Source: an uncultured Collinsella sp. (lineage in GTDB: Bacteria; Actinomycetota; Coriobacteriia; Coriobacteriales; Coriobacteriaceae). From it: 26,398 nucleotides of DNA. The notes under the pieces were generated by a model, which ran no database searches, had not been told where the DNA came from, and saw only the letters and a program-made list of their open reading frames with translations. This document shows, one piece after another, positions 8,072 through 14,819 of the stretch. The DNA lies in contig CAADSP010000109.1 in NCBI GenBank assembly GCA_900751755.1, forward strand, positions 1 to 26,398. The letters run 5' to 3'. Each line of letters opens with the position of its first letter. The first letter of the stretch is position 1. Position numbers and translations under genes: made by a program.

Positions 8072-8326
8072 ATGGAGTACGGATCGTTCCAAGCCGAGGA
8101 ATTCGGCGACCTACAGCGCCTGGTCGATGGGCTGTTTTACGACCGCCACGCCATCGACCGCCTGGATCTGATCGTACAGGCCGAAATCTTGGACCTGGCG
8201 CCCGATCTCATGGAAATCGTGAACCTTTTGCCGCCCGGTTACTACGACCGCCAGTCACTTTGCGACCAGCTCAACTCCGCCTTGGCCGCCCACGGCTGGG
8301 GCGCCGTCTACGGAACGGTGGAATAA
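8072..8326 (+). CDS. Conserved-looking small protein of unknown function (84 aa)
   Basis: I do not recognise this family. The ATG at 8072 has a strong AAGGAGG four bases upstream; an in-frame ATG at 8042 lacks one. The protein is acidic, with no signal peptide or membrane segment. Its first half looks helical (EFGDLQRLVDGLFYDRHAIDR). The second half has LAPDLMEIVNLLPPGYYDR and then a Gly/Trp-containing end. It is probably cytoplasmic. It is transcribed away from the aminotransferase gene, across a 149-base gap that must hold both promoters. A terminator-like hairpin starts at the stop codon. Codon use and GC content match the neighbours, which supports a real gene. Confidence 0.8.
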   Translation: MEYGSFQAEEFGDLQRLVDGLFYDRHAIDRLDLIVQAEILDLAPDLMEIVNLLPPGYYDRQSLCDQLNSALAAHGWGAVYGTVE

Positions 8327-8378
8327 GCCTCGAGGCCGGCGATTTGGCCCGCTTCCCGACCTTGGCGAGGCTTGTTTT
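8325..8378 (+). terminator. Terminator-like hairpin at the stop codon of the 84-aa gene
   Basis: AAGCCTCG (8325-8332) pairs with CGAGGCTT (8366-8373), with room for inner pairing, and is followed by GTTTT. The stem overlaps the stop codon and the T-tract is short. Confidence 0.5.
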
Positions 8379-8656
8379 AGGGCTTGTGTTCAAAAAAGCA
8401 CAAATATGAGTACTGTTACTTTTTTAGTGGCAGCGATTTTTGGCAAAAACAGCCCTTTTTGGCCTCGTTCGCCCTCTTTTTAAGGACCTTATTGTCATTT
8501 TCTAATCTACCGGCTACTCGTTAACGTACAAGCAGCATGTAGTTGTCCATTATTTTTAGTGCGTAAAATGAAACGCCGTTTGTAACAGTACTCACAAACG
8601 GCGTTTTTTGCACACGAGGGCATCCGGGGCATGCCCGGCCCCAATTTTTTACGCGC
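8379..8656. other. AT-rich non-coding island bounded by 13-bp inverted repeats
   Basis: No credible gene lies between the 84-aa gene and nhaA. The segment is clearly AT-richer than its surroundings. TGAGTACTGTTAC at 8407-8419 recurs in inverted orientation at 8582-8594, 162 bases further on. The right copy sits in the loop and stem of a terminator hairpin (8572-8605). On the minus strand there is a nine-codon open frame (8521-8550, MDNYMLLVR) without a ribosome-binding site. The segment could be a small RNA gene, a MITE-like element or both. Confidence 0.55.
8572..8609. terminator. Rho-independent terminator, probably bidirectional
   Basis: A perfect 12-bp stem (AACGCCGTTTGT at 8572-8583, ACAAACGGCGTT at 8594-8605) with a 10-base loop is followed by TTTTTT on the plus strand. 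On the minus strand the stem runs into TCATTTT, so it may also end nhaA, whose stop codon is about 50 bases away. Confidence 0.8.
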
Positions 8657-10015
8657 CTACTCGTTCTTGGGCGCTGGGTGCTTGCAGATCACGCTCATGT
8701 AGATCATGCCAAGCACGGCCGCGGTGACAGAACCGGCAAGAATGGCGGCCTTGGCAGCCAGAACCTCAAACTGGGCCGTCGGGAAGGCAAGGCCGCTAAT
8801 GAGAATCGACATGGTAAAGCCGATGCCGCCCAGAATGCCCACGCCGGCGATCATGTGCCAGTTGACGTTGCGCGGCAACTGGCAAGCCTTGAGCTTAACC
8901 AGGGCGAACGTCATGCCAAAGATACCGATCGGCTTGCCCAGCAGCATGCCAAAGTACACGCCAAGCGTCACCGGGTCGGTGAGCAGCGTGCTCATGTCCA
9001 CGCCCACTAGGCGAACCTGTGCGTTCACGAACGCAAAGATCGGCAGAATCACGAAGTTGACCGGCGTGGAGATCAGACGCTCCATGCGGATGAGCGGCGG
9101 GGTCACGCGGTGCATGACGCGCTCGACCCTGGTGGTCGAGACGGTAAAGTCATGCTGGCCCAAGATGTGCGCCTCGTCGTCGTAGCGGTCATCGAGCAGC
9201 GGCAGGCACTCGCCCAGCCAATCGGTGAGGCTATCGAGCTTGACGCCGCACTTGGCCGGGATGGTAAAGGCCAAGATGACGCCGGCGAGCGTAGCGTGCA
9301 CGCCACTCTTGAACATGCAGAACCACAACAGCAGACCCAGTACCGAATACGGGGCAAGGCGGTAATGCTGTGTCTTGTTGAGCCACACGAGCGCGCAGGT
9401 CACAAGCGCGGCGGCGCCCAACCAAAACGGATTGGGGCTCTGACCGTAGAAGATGGCGATGGCGGCGATGGAGATCAGGTCGTCGGCGATGGCAAGCGTC
9501 GAGAAGAACACGCGCACGCCGTTGGGCACGCGATTGCCCAAAAGCGACAGCACGCCCAGTGCAAAGGCAATATCGGTTGCCATGGGAATGGCCCAGCCAT
9601 TAAGCGCGCCGGCATGGTTAAAGATGAGATAGATGCAGGCGGGAACGACGACGCCGCCCACGGCTGCCAGCATGGGTAGCATGGCCTGGCGCGGGTTCTT
9701 GAGCTCGCCGACCGTCATCTCGTACTTAAGCTCAATGCCCACCAACAAAAAGAAAATCGCCATGAGGAAGTCGTTGACGAAAAGCTCAACGGTGAGACCG
9801 GCCGTAAGGTTTCCCAGACCCACATACAGCGGGGTCTCCAAGAAGTGATGGACGGCCTCGTAGGCATCGGTATTGGCGCAAATGACGGCGGCGATGGCGG
9901 CGAAGACCATGACGGCGGCGGAAATCGTGCCGTTCTCGGCGATGCGCTCCCAGATGTCGTGACGTTCAAAGCGCTTGCGCTCACGAACGTTGAACAGCTG
10001 CTCAGTTGCTGCCAT
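8657..10015 (-). CDS. nhaA: Na+/H+ antiporter NhaA
   Basis: NhaA is a membrane antiporter that expels Na+ or Li+ in exchange for protons and controls pH and sodium. The 452-residue protein has about 12 hydrophobic segments and the diagnostic motifs MATDIAFALGVLSLLG (D148) and LAIADDL, whose D178 and D179 match the paired aspartates that carry Na+ and H+ in the family. It is longer than E. coli NhaA (388 residues) because of a hydrophilic loop at about 265-310 and an N-terminal extension rich in Arg and Glu. AAAGGAG lies six bases before the ATG. The leader contains several hairpins and an intrinsic terminator (10049-10084), suggesting attenuation control. It converges with the 84-aa gene. Confidence 0.96.
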   Translation of the reverse strand: MAATEQLFNVRERKRFERHDIWERIAENGTISAAVMVFAAIAAVICANTDAYEAVHHFLETPLYVGLGNLTAGLTVELFVNDFLMAIFFLLVGIELKYEMTVGELKNPRQAMLPMLAAVGGVVVPACIYLIFNHAGALNGWAIPMATDIAFALGVLSLLGNRVPNGVRVFFSTLAIADDLISIAAIAIFYGQSPNPFWLGAAALVTCALVWLNKTQHYRLAPYSVLGLLLWFCMFKSGVHATLAGVILAFTIPAKCGVKLDSLTDWLGECLPLLDDRYDDEAHILGQHDFTVSTTRVERVMHRVTPPLIRMERLISTPVNFVILPIFAFVNAQVRLVGVDMSTLLTDPVTLGVYFGMLLGKPIGIFGMTFALVKLKACQLPRNVNWHMIAGVGILGGIGFTMSILISGLAFPTAQFEVLAAKAAILAGSVTAAVLGMIYMSVICKHPAPKNE

Positions 10016-10048
10016 GGGCGGCTCCTTTCACGGGAAAGCTCCCGTCTT

Positions 10049-10084
10049 AAAAAAGCACGGCCCGCCCAAGTGGCGGCGCCGCGC
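10049..10084 (-). terminator. Intrinsic terminator in the nhaA leader (possible attenuator)
   Basis: On the minus strand GCGCGGC (10084-10078) pairs with GCCGTGC (10061-10055) through one G-U. An inner GGCGG/CCGCC pairing has one bulged base and a five-base loop. The stem is followed at once by TTTTTT. It ends about 33 bases before the nhaA ATG, downstream of a separate terminator for ppaC (10224-10263). It is therefore well placed to control read-through into nhaA. Confidence 0.65.
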
Positions 10085-10109
10085 TCTAACGTATTACGCT
10101 TGCATCTAG

Positions 10110-10221
10110 CCTACCCTGCACGACAAGCACGCAGGCGTGGCCGAAAAGCGGAACCACAGGTTGAACATTATTTGCTCAACGGCACGGACACGCCTGTCCA
10201 AGAGACGACGCGGCGCCGTGC
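10110..10221 (-). ncRNA. Candidate structured leader RNA of nhaA
   Basis: On the minus strand, from ppaC towards nhaA, three foldable units occur in a row. GCACGG/CCGTGC (10221-10216 with 10187-10182) encloses GGACA/TGTCC. GTTGAGCA/TGTTCAAC follows with an AATA loop (8 bp with one G-U, about 10179-10160). Then comes CCTGC/GCAGG near 10134-10114. The terminator at 10049-10084 follows. No known riboswitch class was recognised, and no promoter proves that all of this is transcribed. Confidence 0.35.
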
Positions 10222-10223
10222 AC

Positions 10224-10263
10224 AAAAAAACGACCGGAGCGCGGGGCGTCCGCGATCCGGTCG
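10224..10263 (-). terminator. Rho-independent terminator of ppaC
   Basis: CGACCGGA (10231-10238) pairs with TCCGGTCG (10256-10263). On the minus strand the stem is followed by TTTTTTT. It lies about 20 bases after the ppaC stop codon. Confidence 0.85.
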
Positions 10264-10283
10264 TGGCATTTGGTCAACTAAAC

Positions 10284-11207
10284 CTAGCAGGCGGCCATGA
10301 TGGGGGCAGCGACCTGCTTCTTACGGGAGAGGACGCCCGGCATCCAGACGCCGTCGTGCTCGTCGGCAATGCCCAGGCCCTTCTGAGCAGCCTCGGTCTC
10401 GCCCTCGAGCAGGACCTGCGAGCCCTCCTCCATGATGTCGGTGATGCACAGGACAATGCCGTCGGCACCCTTCTCGGCGGCGTAGGCGCGCATGGCCTCG
10501 CGGATCTCGTCGATCATGCCGAGCGCGCGGGTCTTGTCGACGGTCTCGTACTGGCCGATGAGCAGCTTCTTGCCGGCGGGCTCGAACATCTTGATGTCGT
10601 TGCCGACCATCTCGGCTGCGGTGAAGGAGCCGGACGGACGGGTGAGGAAGACCTCCATGCCAAACTTGACCGGGTCGACGCCCACCTGCTCGCCGAGCTT
10701 GGCGGCGACGGCGCGGTCGACATCGGTGGTGGTGGGGCTCTTGAGCATAAGCGTGTCGGTCATCATGGCCGAGAGCAGCAGCTTGGCCTGGACGTCGGAA
10801 AGCTCAACGCCGAGCACGCCGGCGAGCTTGGTGACGATGGTGCAGCTGGAACCCCAGGGCAGGCAGATGTAGTGCAGCGGGCCGGCGGTCTCGAAGTCGC
10901 CGATGCGGTGATGATCGACAACGCCAAAGACCGTGGCGTCCTTAAGGCCGGCGACGGACTGGGCAGACTCGTTGTGGTCGGTGAGGACGACGAGCTGACC
11001 GGCCTCGACGGACTCGATCACGCGGGGCTCGGCGATGCCGGCGTCGGCGAGCAGCTTGGCGGACTCTGCCGGAAGCTGACCCAGGGCGCAGGCCTCGTAG
11101 GTGTTGCCGGCATACTCAACCTGGTTGAGCAGCTGGGACAGGACGACGGCGCTCATGATGGCGTCGTTATCGGGGTTCTGGTGACCAAAGACAAGAACGT
11201 TTGCCAT
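10284..11207 (-). CDS. ppaC: Manganese-dependent inorganic pyrophosphatase (DHH family II)
   Basis: This enzyme hydrolyses pyrophosphate to phosphate and so pulls biosynthetic reactions forward in the cytoplasm. The 307-residue length is normal for family II. Metal ligands are visible as H9, D13 and D15 in GHQNPDND, D77 in LTDHNES, the DHH motif D98-H99-H100 and D151 in MMTDT. The C-terminal DHHA2 domain carries SRKKQ near 294-298, which binds the substrate. No CBS domains are inserted, so there is no sign of nucleotide regulation. The start ATG follows GGAGG by six bases. The gene appears monocistronic, with its own terminator at 10224-10263. Confidence 0.96.
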   Translation of the reverse strand: MANVLVFGHQNPDNDAIMSAVVLSQLLNQVEYAGNTYEACALGQLPAESAKLLADAGIAEPRVIESVEAGQLVVLTDHNESAQSVAGLKDATVFGVVDHHRIGDFETAGPLHYICLPWGSSCTIVTKLAGVLGVELSDVQAKLLLSAMMTDTLMLKSPTTTDVDRAVAAKLGEQVGVDPVKFGMEVFLTRPSGSFTAAEMVGNDIKMFEPAGKKLLIGQYETVDKTRALGMIDEIREAMRAYAAEKGADGIVLCITDIMEEGSQVLLEGETEAAQKGLGIADEHDGVWMPGVLSRKKQVAAPIMAAC

Positions 11208-11354
11208 GGATATCCTCCACTTGATATGTGTACTTGGACGTAGCTATGGTAGCACGCTGGCGCCGAACCTTATGAGACGCAAGGGCCGCGGCGCAATTTG
11301 GGGCGAGCCTGGGGGCGAAGTCTGCCCCCTTGTACCACCGCCCTCCTGCACCGA

Positions 11355-12308
11355 CTATTTACCGGCGGCGCGCAGGGCTACGTAGGCGGCACCGATGATG
11401 CCGGCGTCGTTTCCGAGCGAAGCGACCTTAATGGGCGTCTCGCGCGAGGCAGAGAGCGCGTACTGCTTAAAGTGCTCGCGAACCTTGTCGAGATAAACAT
11501 CGGCCGAAGCGGACGCGCCGCCACCGATCAGGAACATCTCGGGGTCGACCACGTTGGCGATAAGCGCCAGGGCGCGGCCAAGGTAGTCGGCCATGGTGTC
11601 GGCTGCAGCCAGCGCGAGCTTGTCGCCCTCGCGGCAGGCCTGGAACACGTCCTTGGAATCGGAGGGGCCGGTGAGCTCAATGGGCTCGACGCCCGCCTTC
11701 TTGCACTCGGCAAGGTAGTTGCTCACCACGCCGGTGGCGCTGGAATACTGCTCCAGATGGCCATGGCCGCCACAGCCGCAGGTGCGCTCCTCGGCCGGGT
11801 TCAGGCACATGTGGCCAATCTCGCCGCCGGCGCCCACAACGCCCGATACCACGTCGCCGTTAACGATAACGCCGCCGCCCACGCCGGTACCGATGGTGAC
11901 CATCACCACGTTCTGCACGCCCTTGGCAGAACCGAGCCAGGCCTCGCCCATGGCAGCGGCGTTGGCATCGTTCTCATACTTAACGACCGCATCGGGGCAG
12001 TGCTTCTGAATGGCGACCCTCAGCTCGGGCAGGTTAATGGCAATGTTGGCCTTGACCTTGGCATCGCCCGACGCCGGGATGGGACACGGAACGGCCAGGC
12101 CAATGCCCGCCACAAAGGCACGCGGAATCTGTGCCTTGGCGACCACCTGGTCGATAGCCTCGGTCACCGCGGCAAAGCCCGCGGCGTCAACGATAGGAGG
12201 CGTGGGCACGCTGGCCTTGGCAAGCAGGTTGCCGTCCTCGTCGAACAGGCCCTCCTTAACCGAAGTGCCGCCGACGTCGATGCCGATGTAGTACTGCTTA
12301 GGTTCCAT
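11355..12308 (-). CDS. glk: ROK-family glucokinase
   Basis: This sugar kinase of 317 residues phosphorylates glucose with ATP. The phosphate-binding GIDVGGTSVKEG is at 9-20, the catalytic Asp is D114 in ENDANAAAMGE, and IGTGVGGGVIVNG lies near 139-151. The ROK zinc site is GEIGHMCLN with CGCGGHGHLE: H166, C177, C179 and H184, the last a His where many members have Cys. No N-terminal winged-helix domain is present, so it is an enzyme and not a ROK repressor. I chose the ATG at 12308, which has AAAGGTGG six bases upstream; the frame extends to 12374 but that part lies in a repeat. It would take up the free glucose made by the neighbouring 6-phospho-beta-glucosidase. Confidence 0.92.
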   Translation of the reverse strand: MEPKQYYIGIDVGGTSVKEGLFDEDGNLLAKASVPTPPIVDAAGFAAVTEAIDQVVAKAQIPRAFVAGIGLAVPCPIPASGDAKVKANIAINLPELRVAIQKHCPDAVVKYENDANAAAMGEAWLGSAKGVQNVVMVTIGTGVGGGVIVNGDVVSGVVGAGGEIGHMCLNPAEERTCGCGGHGHLEQYSSATGVVSNYLAECKKAGVEPIELTGPSDSKDVFQACREGDKLALAAADTMADYLGRALALIANVVDPEMFLIGGGASASADVYLDKVREHFKQYALSASRETPIKVASLGNDAGIIGAAYVALRAAGK

Positions 12309-12362
12309 GGGAGCCCACCTTTCTCGTTTAAACATTGCCTGTATGGTACCGCTCTCAAGGCA

Positions 12363-12403
12363 AAAACCTACCAAAAAGGGACAGGTTTGTTTTGGCAGGT
12401 TTT
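12363..12403. repeat. REP-like hairpin repeat with GGGACAGGTTTG core
   Basis: AAAACCTACCAAAA (12363-12376) and TTTTGGCAGGTTTT (12390-12403) form a 14-bp stem with one mismatch, which becomes a G-U pair on the minus strand. They enclose AGGGACAGGTTTG. The element lies between the terminator of the PTS operon and the start of the glucokinase gene. A related sequence occurs twice, in opposite orientations, at 16261-16344. Confidence 0.75.
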
Positions 12404-12453
12404 ATCTGGGGTAACGCAATTGGCTGCCCAACAGGCCGCGCAAGACCATCCCC

Positions 12454-12491
12454 AAAAATAAAGGCGCCGGGAGGCGGAGGCTCCCGGCGCC
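12454..12491 (-). terminator. Rho-independent terminator of the cellobiose PTS operon
   Basis: A perfect 11-bp stem (GGCGCCGGGAG at 12463-12473, CTCCCGGCGCC at 12481-12491) is followed on the minus strand by TTTATTTTT. It lies about 60 bases past the IIA stop codon and separates that operon from the glucokinase gene. Confidence 0.9.
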
Positions 12492-12549
12492 CGTCAAAGG
12501 GACTATGTTGTCTGTTGGACCGCACGGTCCGTCGCGGCGATAACGCCGA

Positions 12550-12882
12550 CTAGGCCTGAAGTGCCTGCAGCTGCTTGTGAACCTCGATGAGCTCCGTCGC
12601 CATGACGCGCATGGTCTCGGTGCCGGCCATCTGGTCCTCGGCATGCAGCAAAATCAACGGGGCCTCGCCGTTACGTTCGCCGTTGGCCTCCTTCTTCAGA
12701 AGCCCCATGTGAACATCGTGGCCACCGTTATAGGCCTCGTCGCCCTGCTTGATAAGCTCCTCGGCGGCGTCAAAATCGCCCTCCTTGGCCTTTTGCACGG
12801 CATTGATGTACATGCTCTTGGCGGTACCGACGTAGCTGATGATCTCAAAGCAGGTCATCTGCAGTTCGTTCATATCCTCCAT
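12550..12882 (-). CDS. celC: PTS system lactose/cellobiose-family IIA component
   Basis: IIA takes phosphate from HPr and passes it to the cysteine of IIB. The roughly 110-residue, mostly helical protein fits the PTS Lac/cellobiose IIA family. The likely phosphorylated His is in GGHDVHMGLLKKEANGE, where relatives often have an AHxxQT-type motif. The later motif reads LLHAEDQMAG instead of the frequent HAQDHLM, so this is a divergent member. The start is uncertain. I prefer the ATG at 12882, with AGGTG overlapping the IIB stop codon; GTG at 12891 directly follows that stop, and an ATG three codons later is also possible. It is last in the operon after IIB. Confidence 0.88.
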   Translation of the reverse strand: MEDMNELQMTCFEIISYVGTAKSMYINAVQKAKEGDFDAAEELIKQGDEAYNGGHDVHMGLLKKEANGERNGEAPLILLHAEDQMAGTETMRVMATELIEVHKQLQALQA

Positions 12883-12891
12883 GCAGAGCAC

Positions 12892-13194
12892 CTAGCCCAT
12901 CACGCTGACGCAGTGGTCGATGATGCCGGCAGCGTTCATGCGGCCGTAGTCGACCATGTTGATGACCTCGACCGGAAAACGACCGGCGGCCTCCTTCTCA
13001 AAATCGCCCTTGGTGTAGCCGATCTGCGGACCAAGCAGCAACATGTCGCACTCGTCCAGGTGATCGTGGGCCTCGTTCATGGGACGAGCCTCGACCTCAA
13101 TATCCAGACCACGGTTTGCAACCTCGGCCTGCATCTTCTGGACCAGCAGGCTCGTGGACATACCGGCATTGCAGCAGAGCATGATCTTCTTCAT
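12892..13194 (-). CDS. celA: PTS system lactose/cellobiose-family IIB component
   Basis: IIB carries the phosphate from IIA to the incoming sugar. The 100-residue protein begins KKIMLCCNAGMSTSLLV, in which C8 of CNAGMSTS is the phosphorylated cysteine and the following loop holds the phosphate. The rest has the compact alternating strand-helix pattern of the family, including LLGPQIGY. AAGGAGG lies five bases before the ATG. It is separated from the upstream IIC gene by 161 bases that contain a GC-rich hairpin, and it abuts IIA. Confidence 0.93.
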   Translation of the reverse strand: MKKIMLCCNAGMSTSLLVQKMQAEVANRGLDIEVEARPMNEAHDHLDECDMLLLGPQIGYTKGDFEKEAAGRFPVEVINMVDYGRMNAAGIIDHCVSVMG

Positions 13195-13295
13195 GGTTTC
13201 CTCCTTATAACTGCGCGGCGCGCAGACGACAACTGGTTTTATTCCTTGCGGCTATTGTGCCCACCCCTCTGCATCTTTACACAAGGGAGAGAGCT

Positions 13296-13326
13296 GCGGG
13301 CACCGGCGCCGCGTACCGGCGCCCGC
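13296..13326 (-). other. Intercistronic hairpin between IIC and IIB
   Basis: GCGGGC, one variable pair and CCGG (13296-13306) pair with CCGG and GCCCGC (13316-13326) around a nine-base loop. The central position becomes a G-U pair in the minus-strand RNA. There is no T-tract, so it looks like an mRNA stabiliser or processing barrier within the operon and not a terminator. Confidence 0.5.
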
Positions 13327-13355
13327 AAAGGTGAAAGGGACGAACGTTAGGCGTT

Positions 13356-14699
13356 CTACTCGGCGAGAGCCTCCTGCTTGGCGATTGCCTTCTCGGAAAT
13401 CTTCATAAAGGGCAGGTAGACGGCCATGCCAATGACAATCTCGATAGCCTGCCACACGCCAGCGCGCCAGTCAAAGCCCGTAGCGAGCAGGGCATTGATG
13501 ACGGGAGGCATGGTCCAGGGCACCTGGGCGATGCAGGGGCTGATGATGCCTGCGCAGGTAAGGCCATAGGTGATGCCGATGAACAGGTCAGGAAGGAGGA
13601 CAAACGGGATCATGAGCGGCAGGTTGTACACGATGGGGTAACCGTAGATAACCGGCTCGTTGATGTTGAACAGACCAGGCAGGATAGCCATCTTGGAAAC
13701 GGTCTCGGAAGCCTTGTTTTTGGAGAACAGGAGCGTGTCGAGCAGGAGCATGAGGGTGCAGCCCGAGCCGCCGATGAGGGCGAAGCTGTTAACGATCTGC
13801 ATGTTCATGTAGTGATCGGGCTGGATGGTGCCACCGGCGGCAAAGGTAGCCATGTTGTCGACGATGAGCATGGTCAGGATCGGCTCGACGGTAGCGCCAG
13901 AGATGGTGGACTGGTGAATACCGACGCAGAACAGCAGGTTAGCAAGGGTGTAGATGAGGATAACAGCCCACGGACCAGCGTTCATGATGCTCTTGAGCGG
14001 GTTGGAGATGCACGTGGAGATGATGGTGCACAGATCGGTGCCGGCGCCCACGGCGAGCAGGGCTGCGGCAAGAGCGAAGACCGCGAGGTTAAGCAGCATC
14101 GGAATCATGACGTTGAAGGAGTTGGAGACCGCGGGAGGCACGCCCTCGCCCAGCTTAACCTTAAGCTTCTCGACGCCAGAAATCTTGATGAAGAGCGAGA
14201 CGGAAAGCAGGGCGATGATAATAGCCGAGAACAGACCGTTGGTGCCGGTGTTGGCAGTCGAAAGGGCGCCCGTGACCTCGGCGGAGGTGATCTTGTCGGT
14301 GAGCAGTGGGCTCGTGGCGGCAAGCGTGGCGGTGATCTGCTGCGGCATCATGATGACGAAGGCAGAGATAGCGACGACCATGCAAGCAAGCGGATTATCG
14401 AAGCGCTTGTTCTTAGCGAGGCTGAAGCCAATCAATCCGGCCAAGATAATGGCAGAGACGTTGAGGGTGCCCAGCGTAATCGCCGAACCCCACGTCTGAA
14501 GGTTGGCAAGGCCCGCCGCATCGAGCGGGAACAGAGGGAACACGACGTTGTTAATAAGAACCGCGATACCCGCAAGGATATAGAGCGGCGTGATGGTCGC
14601 GAAGGCGTCACGCAGGGAACGCAGGTGAACCTGGTTTCCCACCTTCGCAGAGACCTCGGCAAACTTGTCGAGGAAGCTCTTTCCGTTGTCACTGGCCAT
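13356..14699 (-). CDS. celB: PTS system cellobiose-family IIC permease
   Basis: IIC is the membrane channel that binds and translocates a beta-glucoside such as cellobiose, which IIB then phosphorylates. The 447-residue protein has about ten hydrophobic segments. It contains family features such as GIHQSTISGATVEPIL, GGSGCTLMLLLDTLL, PGLFNINEPVIYGYPIVYNLPLM and VPWTMPPVINALLATG; the NEP motif contributes to the sugar site in this superfamily. The ATG lies close behind the 6-phospho-beta-glucosidase gene (120-base gap), with GGAG upstream. The precise sugar (cellobiose, other beta-glucosides or chitobiose) cannot be read from sequence, but the GH1 partner favours beta-glucosides. Confidence 0.93.
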   Translation of the reverse strand: MASDNGKSFLDKFAEVSAKVGNQVHLRSLRDAFATITPLYILAGIAVLINNVVFPLFPLDAAGLANLQTWGSAITLGTLNVSAIILAGLIGFSLAKNKRFDNPLACMVVAISAFVIMMPQQITATLAATSPLLTDKITSAEVTGALSTANTGTNGLFSAIIIALLSVSLFIKISGVEKLKVKLGEGVPPAVSNSFNVMIPMLLNLAVFALAAALLAVGAGTDLCTIISTCISNPLKSIMNAGPWAVILIYTLANLLFCVGIHQSTISGATVEPILTMLIVDNMATFAAGGTIQPDHYMNMQIVNSFALIGGSGCTLMLLLDTLLFSKNKASETVSKMAILPGLFNINEPVIYGYPIVYNLPLMIPFVLLPDLFIGITYGLTCAGIISPCIAQVPWTMPPVINALLATGFDWRAGVWQAIEIVIGMAVYLPFMKISEKAIAKQEALAE

Positions 14700-14819
14700 G
14701 ATTGCTCCTAACTTTCAAATCCGGCCTTTTCCTATGCGCACGGTGGTCTGTCGCCCTCTGCCACCAGATGTGCCATGTGTTGCGCGCGGCGGCGCGCGGT
14801 CTGGACGTTCGTCCGGTCG

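Noticed and set aside
8626..8652. A second plus-strand terminator (GGGGC/GCCCC then T6) after the 8572-8609 hairpin
   Set aside because: The stem is short and self-palindromic with several competing folds, and the stronger terminator just upstream makes it unnecessary. Not listed as a feature.
10137..11243. 368-codon plus-strand frame opposite ppaC
   Set aside because: It is an antisense shadow of a well-identified pyrophosphatase gene and has no ribosome-binding site.
12309..12374. N-terminal extension of the glucokinase
   Set aside because: It overlaps the 12363 repeat. The ATG at 12308 has the ribosome-binding site and the ROK family start.
12892..14699. PTS genes as an ascorbate- or galactitol-type system
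   Set aside because: The IIB CNAGMSTS motif, the IIC NEP region and the lactose/cellobiose-type IIA, together with a GH1 phospho-glucosidase, fit the cellobiose family.
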